From: an uncultured Flavobacteriaceae bacterium
GTDB taxonomy: Bacteria > Bacteroidota > Bacteroidia > Flavobacteriales > Flavobacteriaceae
Length of the DNA: 64,000 nucleotides
Direction of reading: 5' to 3'
Assembly (NCBI GenBank): GCA_947502495.1
Contig: CANNAC010000005.1
Coordinates: 180,610 to 244,609 of the forward strand
Part shown: positions 56,369 to 64,000 of the stretch, one piece after another
Numbering within the stretch: the stretch's first letter is position 1
Layout: every line of letters starts with the position of its first letter
Notes under the pieces: generated by a model
The model's database searches: none
Told to the model about the DNA's origin: nothing
The model's input: the letters and a program-made list of their open reading frames with translations, nothing else
Made by a program: the position numbers and the translations under genes

Positions 56369-57334
56369 TTAATTTGAAATCTGACTTAGCAATAGAAATA
56401 AATTGGAATCGGATTCGTTACTGGGATGATTCAAAATAATGTCCTTTATGATATTGGTATCATTATTAGCTCCTAAATAGCGTACGGTTCCATCTAAATT
56501 AAGATCTGCATTATTATATCCCGAAAACGGAATTAAATTAACTCCGGAAGCATTATTAGGATGGTTTAACACTTCATCTTTAATAAAGTTAGTGTCATTA
56601 CCACCACCCAAATAACGAACCGCAGTATCGCCATTTGCATTCCCTGCCCAAAGTGCCATATCTCCAGAAGCGAGCGTAGTTTGCGCATGATTACCAAAGG
56701 TGGTAAAACTACTGCTCTTGAAATTGACTACCGTTGCAGTATCTGTCGATAGATCAATAGTAGATGCACTCATAGCTCCTAAATGATTTCTATGGTTTAC
56801 CACTACATAGTAATTGGTTGCTGCCGCATGCATAAGTAAAGGACTTACACCATCTACAGCAACCACATCTCCATCACGCTGTACGAGTGCCGATTTACCG
56901 TTAATCACTTTGGTATTATCATTGGCAGCTCTAAGCTCTACCCAAACCCAATCTACAATGGCATTGTTTCCTGTAACGGTAAATACCGAAGCGTTACAAC
57001 TAGCAGCATCTGCGTACGGACTAGTAGTTGGTAGTAACGAAGCACGTAAATTATCATTCATTAAACCTGAGATTGCTGGACTTAAAAGCGGTCCTTGCAA
57101 AAACAGTTTTGGATCTATTTTTATTTTAAAATTGGAGTTTATAAAGCCTTCAGAAAGCTTAACTTGTTCTGTGTTTAACTCTTGTACATGCACTTCTCCA
57201 ATAGTATAAAGTATACTTATGTTACCTGCGCTTACCGAAGCACCTCCACTATCGACACTAAACGTATCTATAGTTTGCGCTGTACTACATATAGTATACG
57301 TCCAAAGGCATACTAAGATTAAGACTGTTTTCAT
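56369..57334 (-). CDS. secreted protein with two dockerin-like C-terminal repeats
   Basis: 321 residues with a signal peptide (LILVCLWTYTICSTAQ). A middle part contains the blocks VEL, VDGVSPLLMHAAATNYYVVVNHRNHLG seen in Bacteroidota adhesins. The C-terminus carries two copies of a unit with Asp/Asn-rich loops (GNANGDTAVRYLGGGND, ADLNLDGTVRYLGANND), each followed by IKDxxLNHP, resembling calcium-binding dockerin repeats. It has no typical sorting domain. It may pair with the neighbouring tail-like protein and the T9SS protein at the surface. Confidence 0.72.
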   Translation of the reverse strand: MKTVLILVCLWTYTICSTAQTIDTFSVDSGGASVSAGNISILYTIGEVHVQELNTEQVKLSEGFINSNFKIKIDPKLFLQGPLLSPAISGLMNDNLRASLLPTTSPYADAASCNASVFTVTGNNAIVDWVWVELRAANDNTKVINGKSALVQRDGDVVAVDGVSPLLMHAAATNYYVVVNHRNHLGAMSASTIDLSTDTATVVNFKSSSFTTFGNHAQTTLASGDMALWAGNANGDTAVRYLGGGNDTNFIKDEVLNHPNNASGVNLIPFSGYNNADLNLDGTVRYLGANNDTNIIKDIILNHPSNESDSNLFLLLSQISN

Positions 57335-57361
57335 AATTTTATGTTTTAGATTATGGAATTA

Positions 57362-58657
57362 TTATTTATACGTGGTAAACTGAAAATTACCTTGAATGGA
57401 TGCTCCTGTATCGTCATATAGATACACTACTAATTTCCCTGCAGAGCTAGATACCCGTGTTTTTTCAATAGCAGAAGAAGCTCCCGTAACGTTAGTAGTA
57501 TAGAGCGTCCAGAAATAGCTCTCTCCAGTAATCGCAATTTCATATCTACTACTTGCTGCAACCCAAGAAGCACTGTAGTTCCCCGAACCAGATAAAACAC
57601 CTCCTGTAGTTCCCACAAAGCCATAAGCTACCGGACCAATAGCTGCTGTGGTTTGCGTGGTATCATCTTCAAACTGTACCGATTTAAACTTAGCAGAGCC
57701 ATCACTATTTACAGCCGCAACAATATCCCCCCCATTTTGCATTTCTATAAATTGCGATCCCGATGTAGATCCAGCAGGCACAATAAGTTCGATAAGATCT
57801 TTTCCTGTAGGTTGGTCCAAACTTTCAATACGAACGGTATTTGCTGTACCTGAAGTTTGCAGTACCGATAAAGGGTTTACAGGTGTAAAAGTTCCTATAC
57901 CAACACGCCCTTCATTTTGTGCCATAATAATATCTCCATTAGATTTTAAACGCAATCTCACCGCTCCAGATAATATATCATCATTAGAGCTTGCAATCTG
58001 AAGTTCATTATTTGTAGCATTATTGAAGGACCAATCTATATTTGATGCTCCAGGTCGAAAAAGTTGTAGCGATGCCGTTTCCGATACAGAAGTCACACGA
58101 GCTTTTGTAAATCCAGTCCCCTTTACATCTAGTTCTGCAAGAGGTGTATTGGTACCAATCCCCACTTTCCCATCATTATAAAAAGCATTTATACCATTGG
58201 TTTCCCAAATTGCATTTTCAAGATTTTTAGCGACTAGAGCATAAGGCACCGTTTTAAATTGTGTGGTTCCTAAGTCGACTAAGCCAGCCCCAACATTTAC
58301 CTGCACGTTTAAATAGTGATCATCGTTTTCCCAAGCAATTGTTGAAAAATTATCTCCACTTATGCCTTCCCCCATATTAACGATAATCATACCGTTGACA
58401 TCGGTATTTAAAGTATGGCTTTCTTGATATACATTATTAGTAAGCGCAATACCTTCATATATGGTAAACTGAATACTTACTGGGGATGACACCATCACAT
58501 TACCGGTTGCGTCTTTAATAACCGCTTTATAGTTGATCCCATTTTGGGCAATACTACTTAGCGTTAACAGTAAGGTAATAACTAAAGTGAGTGCTTTTTT
58601 ACTCGCGAGATATTTACATCTCTTTTTGAATTCGTAGTTTTTGTAAAAATAGTTCAT
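57362..58657 (-). CDS. surface protein with tail-fibre-like repeats
   Basis: 431 residues with a signal-like hydrophobic N-terminus (ALTLVITLLLTLSSIAQ). A segment NGINYKAVIKDATGNVM and GKVGIGTNTPLAELDVKG, repeated later as EGRVGIGTFTPVNPLSVLQ, are typical of Bacteroidota tail-fibre / trimeric-adhesin-like surface proteins; the rest is beta-rich. No sorting domain or peptidase tail (Ser/Asp) is seen. It probably forms an extended surface fibre. It belongs to the leftward secreted cluster. Confidence 0.75.
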   Translation of the reverse strand: MNYFYKNYEFKKRCKYLASKKALTLVITLLLTLSSIAQNGINYKAVIKDATGNVMVSSPVSIQFTIYEGIALTNNVYQESHTLNTDVNGMIIVNMGEGISGDNFSTIAWENDDHYLNVQVNVGAGLVDLGTTQFKTVPYALVAKNLENAIWETNGINAFYNDGKVGIGTNTPLAELDVKGTGFTKARVTSVSETASLQLFRPGASNIDWSFNNATNNELQIASSNDDILSGAVRLRLKSNGDIIMAQNEGRVGIGTFTPVNPLSVLQTSGTANTVRIESLDQPTGKDLIELIVPAGSTSGSQFIEMQNGGDIVAAVNSDGSAKFKSVQFEDDTTQTTAAIGPVAYGFVGTTGGVLSGSGNYSASWVAASSRYEIAITGESYFWTLYTTNVTGASSAIEKTRVSSSAGKLVVYLYDDTGASIQGNFQFTTYK

Positions 58658-58758
58658 GATTTTTGATTTTTATTTAATGGATTAATAGCTATTTACTTCC
58701 TATTTATATTTTAAAAATCAAAAGGTTAACAATACAGATTTATATTTCTGAAACAAAA

Positions 58759-58792
58759 AAATCCCCTCTAAGCTATTACTTAAAAGGGATTT
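58759..58792 (-). terminator. intrinsic terminator
   Basis: On the minus strand AAATCCC and GGGATTT pair, followed by a long T-run, after the lipoprotein gene; a similar one sits at 59669-59702. Confidence 0.75.
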
Positions 58793-58827
58793 AATATTTA
58801 GTGTTTTTTGTTAAATGAAAACAGCAT

Positions 58828-59583
58828 TTACTGTCGTACCCATTTTTGAATATTACCAGAACCACTATAGTTTACAGAAATTCTCAAGGTATCGGCTACA
58901 CCAATTTCCATTGAAGCTGGGTAATAATTATAATCACTACCAAGTTCTTCATATATAAAACTATTAGCATCTAAAGCATATACTTCTTTCCACTTGATAT
59001 CTCCTAGATTAAATTCGGATAAGGAAGCATCTGTTATGGTTCCTGTATCTTCAGCAACATTTACCACAACACCATTATTAGTTGGGTTGTTACCTCCTAC
59101 GCGAATCCAATTCCCTCGTAATTCCTCTAGAAAAACACTTTGTGGTGTAAAATTGGCCTCGCGAACCCACTTTTGAATGTTTCCAATTCCGGAATGATTT
59201 ACATCTATACGCAAAGTATCATCTACACCGTATTTTATGGTTGCCGGATAATAGTTATAATCGCTTCCTAATTCTTGGTGTTCATAATCTCCAGATCCAA
59301 GACCAAAAATGGCATCCCATTTTACATCTCCAGTACTAAAACCAGATTGTTGTGGATCTACAACTACACCTGTATTGTTTTGCACATTTACTTTTAATCC
59401 ATTATTTACGGGATTATTACCGCCAACCCGAATCCAATGCCCTTGTAAGTCGGCTAATGAAGTAGATTGTTGTTGTTCTTGCTCCTCGTTAATTTCATCT
59501 GTATCTAAACTGCAAGACACAAGTATAACGGTAAGCATGGTTACTAATAAAGGGATTGATTTTCTGTTTTTTAATAATTTCAT
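58828..59583 (-). CDS. lipoprotein with two tandem 95-residue repeats
   Basis: 251 residues from the ATG at 59583 (a second ATG at 59595 is possible). The lipobox ends at Cys24 (VSCS). Two copies of a unit (LQGHWIRVGGNNPVNNG and LRGNWIRVGGNNPTNNG, each closing with GSDYNYYPA and NIQKWVRE) fill the mature protein, so an internal duplication made it. The WIRVGGNN core is beta-rich and could bind carbohydrate or lipid. Surface exposed is likely. It opens the leftward cluster of secreted genes. Function unknown. Confidence 0.75.
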   Translation of the reverse strand: MKLLKNRKSIPLLVTMLTVILVSCSLDTDEINEEQEQQQSTSLADLQGHWIRVGGNNPVNNGLKVNVQNNTGVVVDPQQSGFSTGDVKWDAIFGLGSGDYEHQELGSDYNYYPATIKYGVDDTLRIDVNHSGIGNIQKWVREANFTPQSVFLEELRGNWIRVGGNNPTNNGVVVNVAEDTGTITDASLSEFNLGDIKWKEVYALDANSFIYEELGSDYNYYPASMEIGVADTLRISVNYSGSGNIQKWVRQ

Positions 59584-59668
59584 GGTTAATAGCATTTAAA
59601 TGTTTGTCCTTTCATATTTCTTTATTCCGAAAGGTTAACAATTTAAAAGTGAATTATTCAAAACAAAA

Positions 59669-59702
59669 AAATCCCTTTCAAGCAACAGCCTAAAAGGGAT
59701 TT
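59669..59702 (-). terminator. intrinsic terminator after the DegT gene
   Basis: AAATCCCTTT pairs with AAAGGGATTT; T-run on the minus strand. Nearly the same hairpin sits at 58759. Confidence 0.8.
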
Positions 59703-59722
59703 GAAGAATTTATAGATATAAT

Positions 59723-60916
59723 TTAAATCGAAGCACGAATTGCTGCAACCATTTTTTCTGCACGAAGTTTTACTTCTTCTTCCGTCCAAGATAATTTTAT
59801 TAAGCAAGAAATATTTCTAGCTATAAAATCGTCTGACACGGAATAATCTGCAGTTTCTAGGTATTTCAATCCTTTTTTTACTTCCGCAGGAACAGGATAT
59901 AATGTTTTTAAATCTTTAAGATGTTGCCATTTTCTAATATAATGCCATTGGTTGTCATAATAGTGAAAACAAGCATCGATACCATTTTCTTTTAATGCAG
60001 CTGAAGCTTTTCTGGTGGTTTCTAAATCGCTTAAAAAGAAACTTAAAAACGAATAGCTTTCTTCTCCTCCTTCCGGAACGGTTCTAAAAACGACTTCCGG
60101 AATTTGCGCTAAAGCATCACGAAGAATGGTATAGTTTTTTTTCTGAATCGCTACAAATTCATCTAATCTATTAATTTGTGCCAAACCAACTGCAGCGTGT
60201 AATTCGGAAATACGGAAGTTATATCCTAAAAAAGGATGTGTTTCTGCACCTCTATCGCTTCCTTTATGGTCATGCCCATGATCACTAAAATGATCGGCAT
60301 GCAATGCATATTTCGGATTATTAGTTAGTACCACACCACCTTCACCAGCGGTAATTATTTTTACAAAATCTAAAGATAAACATCCCAAATCACCAATACT
60401 ACCAAGAGGTTTCCCTTTATAGGTTGCTCCTGTTGCTTGTGAAGAATCTTCGATTAATATTAAATTATTCTTCTCACAAATATTTTTTAAAGCATCTAGA
60501 TTTGCCATACTTCCACACATGTGGACCGGCATAACCGCTTTTGTATTTGGTGTAATTGCTTTTTGTACTGCTTCCGGATTTAAAGTTAGCGTATCATCGA
60601 TATCCACTAAAACAGGAACAGCACCAAGCATCATAATAGCTTCAAAACTGGCAACAAAAGTAAATGTCGGCATGATAACCTCATCTCCTGCTCCAATTCC
60701 TGCAGCAGCCATTGCAATAGAAACTGCAGCCGTACCACTAGACACTAATTGTGCATGTTGTACTTGCAATTTATCTTGTAAAGCTTGTTCTAATTCTTTT
60801 GCTTTCCAATGTCCGTTTCGCATGGCATCGAAACCATAGCGCATCAGCACACCATTTTCTAGTACATCGTTTACTTCTTTACGTTCTTTATCTCCAAAGA
60901 GTTCAAATCCAGGCAT
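59723..60916 (-). CDS. DegT/DnrJ/EryC1/StrS aminotransferase
   Basis: 397 residues: fold-type I PLP enzyme with GTAAVSIAMAAAGIGAGDEVIMP, IEDSSQATGATYKGKPLG, and the Schiff-base lysine in LSLDFVKIITAGEGGV (Lys186). The family transfers an amino group from glutamate to keto-sugars used in LPS, capsule or antibiotic-like glycans; no other sugar genes are next to it, so its product is unknown. Cytoplasmic. The minus-strand TAAATTTG box (60938-60945) probably drives it. Confidence 0.9.
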   Translation of the reverse strand: MPGFELFGDKERKEVNDVLENGVLMRYGFDAMRNGHWKAKELEQALQDKLQVQHAQLVSSGTAAVSIAMAAAGIGAGDEVIMPTFTFVASFEAIMMLGAVPVLVDIDDTLTLNPEAVQKAITPNTKAVMPVHMCGSMANLDALKNICEKNNLILIEDSSQATGATYKGKPLGSIGDLGCLSLDFVKIITAGEGGVVLTNNPKYALHADHFSDHGHDHKGSDRGAETHPFLGYNFRISELHAAVGLAQINRLDEFVAIQKKNYTILRDALAQIPEVVFRTVPEGGEESYSFLSFFLSDLETTRKASAALKENGIDACFHYYDNQWHYIRKWQHLKDLKTLYPVPAEVKKGLKYLETADYSVSDDFIARNISCLIKLSWTEEEVKLRAEKMVAAIRASI

Positions 60917-60937
60917 AGTTTATTGTGATTGTTATTG

Positions 60938-60945
60938 CAAATTTA
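60938..60945 (-). promoter_or_regulatory. candidate -7 box for the DegT gene
   Basis: TAAATTTG on the minus strand fits TAnnTTTG, about 22 bp before the ATG; no TTG at the right spacing. Confidence 0.45.
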
Positions 60946-60964
60946 CGTTTAATATAAGGAATAA

Positions 60965-60999
60965 AAAAAGCGTCAAAACTATTCGTTGTGACGCTTTTT
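60965..60999 (-). terminator. intrinsic terminator
   Basis: AAAAAGCGTCA pairs perfectly with TGACGCTTTTT (11 bp), ending the thioredoxin-like gene on the minus strand. Confidence 0.9.
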
Positions 61000-61014
61000 A
61001 AAAATTTAATTTGT

Positions 61015-61476
61015 TTAGTAATTCTCTAATACCGAATCTACAAACGCATCGTGTCTATCTGTTTCTCTTAAAAAGGTATATCCCGAAATTTCGCCTATAA
61101 CCTTTCCACTTGCGTTAAGCGCAACAATATTTGGGTAACTACCGTTTTTATTATACTTATGTACTAGTGCTATATTTTTCTCCTTTTGTTCTGCAGAGAT
61201 GATATCTATTCTTCTTGGCATATCTACCATTAAAAGCACCATACTTTTTGCTTTCTCTTCAAATGCTGGGGAATTGAAAAAATCTTCTTTCAGCATTTTA
61301 CAAGGAGGACACCAATCGCTTCCTGTGAAATATACTAAAATGGGTTTTTTCTCTTTGGAAGACACCGATTTTGCTTCGTTAATATCTGTTAACCAATTGA
61401 GGTTAGACATTTCTTCTTCTTGTGAAAAAACACTACTTACAAAGGCAAAAGCGACTATTAGAATTAGATTTTTCAT
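61015..61476 (-). CDS. secreted thioredoxin-like protein
   Basis: 153 residues: signal peptide (MKNLILIVAFAFVSSVFSQE), then a thioredoxin fold with the redox site SDWCPPCKML (Cys56, Cys59) and a YPNIVALNASGKV strand with the cis-proline. The CPPC site is typical of TlpA/ResA-like periplasmic reductases or DsbD-tethered domains. It likely maintains thiols of periplasmic or cytochrome c assembly proteins. A single gene, with its own terminator. Confidence 0.9.
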   Translation of the reverse strand: MKNLILIVAFAFVSSVFSQEEEMSNLNWLTDINEAKSVSSKEKKPILVYFTGSDWCPPCKMLKEDFFNSPAFEEKAKSMVLLMVDMPRRIDIISAEQKEKNIALVHKYNKNGSYPNIVALNASGKVIGEISGYTFLRETDRHDAFVDSVLENY

Positions 61477-61544
61477 CTTAAAAATGGATATGGTGATTTA
61501 TACAAATGTATATTTTTTTTTAATATAACAACAATCTTGCCAAT

Positions 61545-62180
61545 TTATTGTTGGTGTAGGATTACCGATTCGGAAACCGCTTTTCTTACTTTTTTTAATC
61601 CCGAAAACATATCATCTTCTGCGCGATACCCAATTGGCATTATTAATACCGACTTTAATCCTTTGGTTTTTAAGTCTAAGATCTCGTCGTATTTATCTGG
61701 GCTAAAGCCTTCCATCGGACAAGAATCAATGCCTTGCGTTGCACAAACGGTTAGCATGTTTCCCATCGCAAGATATGCCTGCTTGGTTGCCCAATCTTCA
61801 ATAGCTTCTTGTTCTTTATTAGAAAAATCTTCTACTAAAAAGTCACGAAACGGATTTAAAATAGCATCTGGCGTATCGCGTATCTCTTTAATTCTACTAA
61901 AATAATTTAATATGAATTCTTTGTCAATATTGGTTTCGATACAAAATACTAATATTTGCGATGCTTGCGCTACTTGTTGCTGATGCATAGAATGCTCTAC
62001 TAAATCTGCTTGTAACTGCTTATCTTGAATAACCACCAATTTTATAGGCTGTAAGCCATAAGATGTAGCTGTTAGGTTGAAGGCATCACAGAGTATTTGT
62101 AGTGCTTCTTTATTAACGAGCAGCTCTGGATTGAAGGATTTTGTTGCATATCGCCAAGATAAATGGTCTATTATATTCAT
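61545..62180 (-). CDS. NAD(P)H-dependent oxidoreductase, nitroreductase family
   Basis: 211 residues of the NfsB/FRP-like fold: start MNIIDHLSWRYATKSFNPE with the FMN-phosphate binding Arg/Lys, SYGLQPIKLVVI, VCATQGIDSCPMEGFSPDKYDE and IMPIGYRAEDDMF. Members reduce nitroaromatics, quinones or dihydropteridines with NAD(P)H via FMN; the physiological substrate is unknown. Cytoplasmic. It is transcribed away from the tRNA-Ser gene. Confidence 0.9.
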   Translation of the reverse strand: MNIIDHLSWRYATKSFNPELLVNKEALQILCDAFNLTATSYGLQPIKLVVIQDKQLQADLVEHSMHQQQVAQASQILVFCIETNIDKEFILNYFSRIKEIRDTPDAILNPFRDFLVEDFSNKEQEAIEDWATKQAYLAMGNMLTVCATQGIDSCPMEGFSPDKYDEILDLKTKGLKSVLIMPIGYRAEDDMFSGLKKVRKAVSESVILHQQ

Positions 62181-62290
62181 TCTAATTACTTATTTTGGCA
62201 AAAATACTATTTGTAATGACTTAATAACCAAGTTCTGGAAAAACTTATTAGGGAAGAATAAAAAAAAAGTAATAAAACTTCACTTTTTAA

Positions 62291-62321
62291 TTGGTAACTA
62301 CTAAAAAGGATTATATATTTG
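62291..62321 (+). promoter_or_regulatory. Bacteroidota-type promoter of tRNA-Ser
   Basis: TTG (62291-62293), a 20-bp spacer and TATATTTG (62314-62321) fit the consensus, with the tRNA start 37 bp downstream. Confidence 0.7.
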
Positions 62322-62357
62322 CACTCGCATTTGGAGAATATCCAATGAGGCACTCAA

Positions 62358-62442
62358 GGAGAATTGGCAGAGTGGTCGAATGCGGCAGTCTTGAAAACTG
62401 TTGAGGGTCACACCTCCGGGGGTTCGAATCCCTCATTCTCCG
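62358..62442 (+). tRNA. tRNA-Ser (anticodon UGA)
   Basis: An 85-nt cloverleaf with acceptor pair GGAGAAT/ATTCTCC and discriminator G. The anticodon loop is CTTGAAA with TGA at 62392-62394. The long variable arm (TTGAGGGTCACACCTC) is of the serine type, and the T loop is GGGGGTTCGAATCCC. No CCA is encoded. A hairpin terminator follows. Confidence 0.97.
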
Positions 62443-62449
62443 CAAAAGG

Positions 62450-62479
62450 AAAACCATAACGAAAGTTATGGTTTTTTTG
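62450..62479 (+). terminator. terminator of the tRNA-Ser transcript
   Basis: AAACCATAAC-GAAA-GTTATGGTTT is a perfect 10-bp stem with a GAAA loop and a T-run. Confidence 0.9.
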
Positions 62480-62485
62480 TTTTAT

Positions 62486-62756
62486 ACAAAATGCAAAGTT
62501 TCACTTTAGCATTTTTCATAAAACAAAAAACACAAATCAAGCAACGCTGGATTTGGTTTTCTATGCTTGTATTGGATAACCTCGATGGGATATGCAATCC
62601 CTTACTCTAAGAAAATACATAACGTTAGCGTTTATCTCTTAACAAAACGCAAAGTTTTACTTTGGCATTTTTTATAAAACAAAAAACACAAATCAAGCAA
62701 CGCTGGATTTGGTTTTCTATGCTTGTATTAGATAACCACGATGAGATATGCAATCC
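62486..62756 (+). repeat. 115-bp direct repeat, two copies 156 bp apart
   Basis: 62486-62600 and 62642-62756 align without gaps with seven differences by my reading, mostly transitions. The central TCAAGCAACGCTGGATTTGG stretch is identical. Each copy has a CAAGCA/TGCTTG inverted pair. An ATAACGTTAGCG motif lies between. No conserved reading frame; a structured RNA or insertion remnant is possible. The remaining gap to 62983 contains only short GTATCTA-type repeats (62880-62955). Confidence 0.85.
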
Positions 62757-62983
62757 TTATTTATTTGCAAAAAGCCCATACCCTTTTGTTTGTAAGGGTT
62801 TATTTTTTATGTAAAAAGGAAGCCTTTCTTTATTCTTAGCACAGTCCCAATCTTAAACGAACTCCACATGAAGTAGACATGTAGTATCTATAGAGTACCC
62901 AAAGAGTATCTAGGTATAACATATGCTATACATACGCTATACCTATTTGATATCTCATTAATAATCAGTACCTTAGACATACC

Positions 62984-63730
62984 ATGGCACGACAAAAAGG
63001 TTTATTTAAGGTTACAGGTACTTTAGGCGTCGTTAATTTTTACGTTATTAACGGGGTTGGCTACGCCAGAAAGGCAGGAGGCGGCTTTAATGGCGAAGCC
63101 ATACGTCGCCAACCTAATATGCAACGTGTTCGAGAAAACGCTAGTGAATTTGGGCAATGTAGTTCGATTAAAAAAGCGTTTAGATTAGCTTTAATGCCAT
63201 TTTTAAAAGGTTACAAACACGCGAAGCTACATGCCAGAATGATGACTCTTTTTACTAGTATAAAGGCTTTAGATGTGGTTTCCGAGCGTGGAAGCCGTAA
63301 CGTTCGTGAGGGGTTAAATACAACGAAAGGACAACGTCTGCTTCGTACTTTTGAGGTTACCCCTTGGCATACTATGCTGCAAGCTGTACTTGAACATGCT
63401 ACTTTTAATTGGTCTTTACAGCAGTTCAAGGTTTCTGGATTTGATGTTGGCCGATACCCATCCCCAAAAACAGCTACGCATGTAGGTTTCACAATTGGTA
63501 TTTTAGATTTTAACTTTGATCTTTTAGATGCTTCTATGATGGCTTCTTCTACTTATTTTATGGATCTTACTGATGCAAGTACGTTTTTTGAGATTACTAT
63601 GGATACGATTGTTGTTCCTGATTTTGTTGGTATTGCTGTTCTTGGTCTACGGTTTTATGAGGTTATTGATGGTGAAGCTTATGAGATTAATAGTATGATT
63701 GGGGTTGGTTTTTTGGATGTTAGGGTTTAA
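62984..63730 (+). CDS. conserved-looking protein of unknown function
   Basis: 248 residues, unrecognised. The first 120 residues are basic (ARQKGLFKVTGTLGVVNFYV, RKAGGGFNGEAIRRQPNMQR), recalling DNA- or RNA-binding proteins of flavobacteria; the second half is hydrophobic and beta-rich (VGFTIGILDFNFDLLDASM). It is less AT-rich than the neighbouring accessory genes. Located just after tRNA-Ser and the direct repeat, a typical place for integrated DNA, though no integrase is seen. Function unknown. Confidence 0.65.
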   Translation: MARQKGLFKVTGTLGVVNFYVINGVGYARKAGGGFNGEAIRRQPNMQRVRENASEFGQCSSIKKAFRLALMPFLKGYKHAKLHARMMTLFTSIKALDVVSERGSRNVREGLNTTKGQRLLRTFEVTPWHTMLQAVLEHATFNWSLQQFKVSGFDVGRYPSPKTATHVGFTIGILDFNFDLLDASMMASSTYFMDLTDASTFFEITMDTIVVPDFVGIAVLGLRFYEVIDGEAYEINSMIGVGFLDVRV

Positions 63731-63811
63731 TATTAGTGTAGGTTTTGTATTCGGTTCCTTTTGTATTCGTTTATACTTATTGTTTAAGTACTCATGATGT
63801 GCTCGCAGTTC

Positions 63812-64000
63812 TTGATGCAAAACCCTTCGACTATGCTCAGGACAGGCTACCCAAAAGATCAAAACGATTTGTTAGGAGTTACTCATGGTTTCTTGTTGTT
63901 TAAATAGGTATTCGTTAATGCCATGCATTTGCTAATGTTAGTTGTGTTTGTTCTGTTCATTTTGCCTTGATGCAAAACGAACCAAAAGATCAAAACGATT
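63812..64000. repeat. two copies of a TTGATGCAAAAC...GATCAAAACGATT repeat
   Basis: Copy 1 (63812-63869) holds a 26-nt insertion (CCTTCGACTATGCTCAGG...) between its halves; copy 2 (63967-64000) is uninterrupted. The inserted stretch has the CCTTCGACT...CTCAGGACAGGCT form of a dispersed palindromic repeat. No gene in 63731-64000. Confidence 0.7.

Noticed and set aside
62358..63730. Prophage or integrated island at tRNA-Ser
   Set aside because: No integrase, no att duplication of the tRNA 3' end and no phage genes seen before the window ends.

Overview
The window looks like a chromosome segment from a marine or animal-associated member of the Flavobacteriaceae (Bacteroidota). The DNA is AT-rich. 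Several secreted proteins end in type IX secretion (T9SS) sorting domains with a YPNP motif. Promoters follow the Bacteroidota pattern TTG-N19/20-TAnnTTTG (clear before ahpC and tRNA-Ser). Some typical flavobacterial families are present (DUF6952-like, DUF6090-like, ABC1 kinase, LytTR regulators), as is the block tpx-dgkA-ftsK-lolA-lptF/G-ribB. No genus can be named from the sequence alone.

Layout. 1-9 kb: a leftward run pabB > alpha/beta hydrolase > tilS > DsbD-like protein (start-stop overlaps), then an epimerase, a DEAD-box helicase, a GYF-like protein, an esterase and a lone ExbB/TolQ-like channel. 9-21 kb: a serine hydrolase, two LytS/LytTR sensor-regulator pairs, lpdA, a PAS-LuxR regulator, a CPBP protein, an S41 protease and an Lrp regulator divergent from a methionine gamma-lyase-like enzyme. 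22-30 kb: a T9SS protein, nhaC, ahpC-thioredoxin-DUF6952, an ABC1/UbiB kinase with a small coiled-coil partner, and another coiled-coil protein.

31-43 kb is the accessory region. It carries a propeller lipoprotein, a DUF6090 protein, a methyltransferase, a membrane protein and an amine oxidase. Next comes the most interesting locus, a compact, overlapping, very AT-rich four-gene operon at 35.8-41.6 kb. It encodes a DNA-binding protein with RNA polymerase alpha-CTD-like and sigma region-4-like modules, a 60-residue protein, a DndD-like SMC-type ATPase, and a fusion of a DndE-like domain to a HerA/FtsK-like ATPase. No DndA, DndB, DndC or DndFGH is in the window, so this looks like a Dnd-derived system without the sulfur-transfer genes, probably anti-phage or anti-plasmid. 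Related direct repeats of about 70-75 nt bracket it (35663-35732 and 41609-41683), as expected of a cassette that moves as a unit. A second accessory gene pair with its own boundary hairpin follows at 41.9-43.1 kb.

43-62 kb: two methyltransferases, katG with an ankyrin-repeat gene downstream, tpx, dgkA, ftsK, lolA, an LptF/G permease, ribB (with a degenerate GTP cyclohydrolase II domain), a leftward cluster of secreted proteins, a DegT aminotransferase, a thioredoxin-like protein and a nitroreductase. 62-64 kb: tRNA-Ser(UGA), a near-identical 115-bp direct repeat, an unrecognised protein and nested intergenic repeats.

Integration: the peroxide-defence genes (katG-ankyrin, ahpC-thioredoxin, tpx) lie in three separate places. 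Envelope functions (lolA, LptF/G, ExbB-like, T9SS cargo) are frequent. Most genes are ordinary core genes; novelty is concentrated at 31.7-43.2 kb and in the repeat-rich intergenic spaces.
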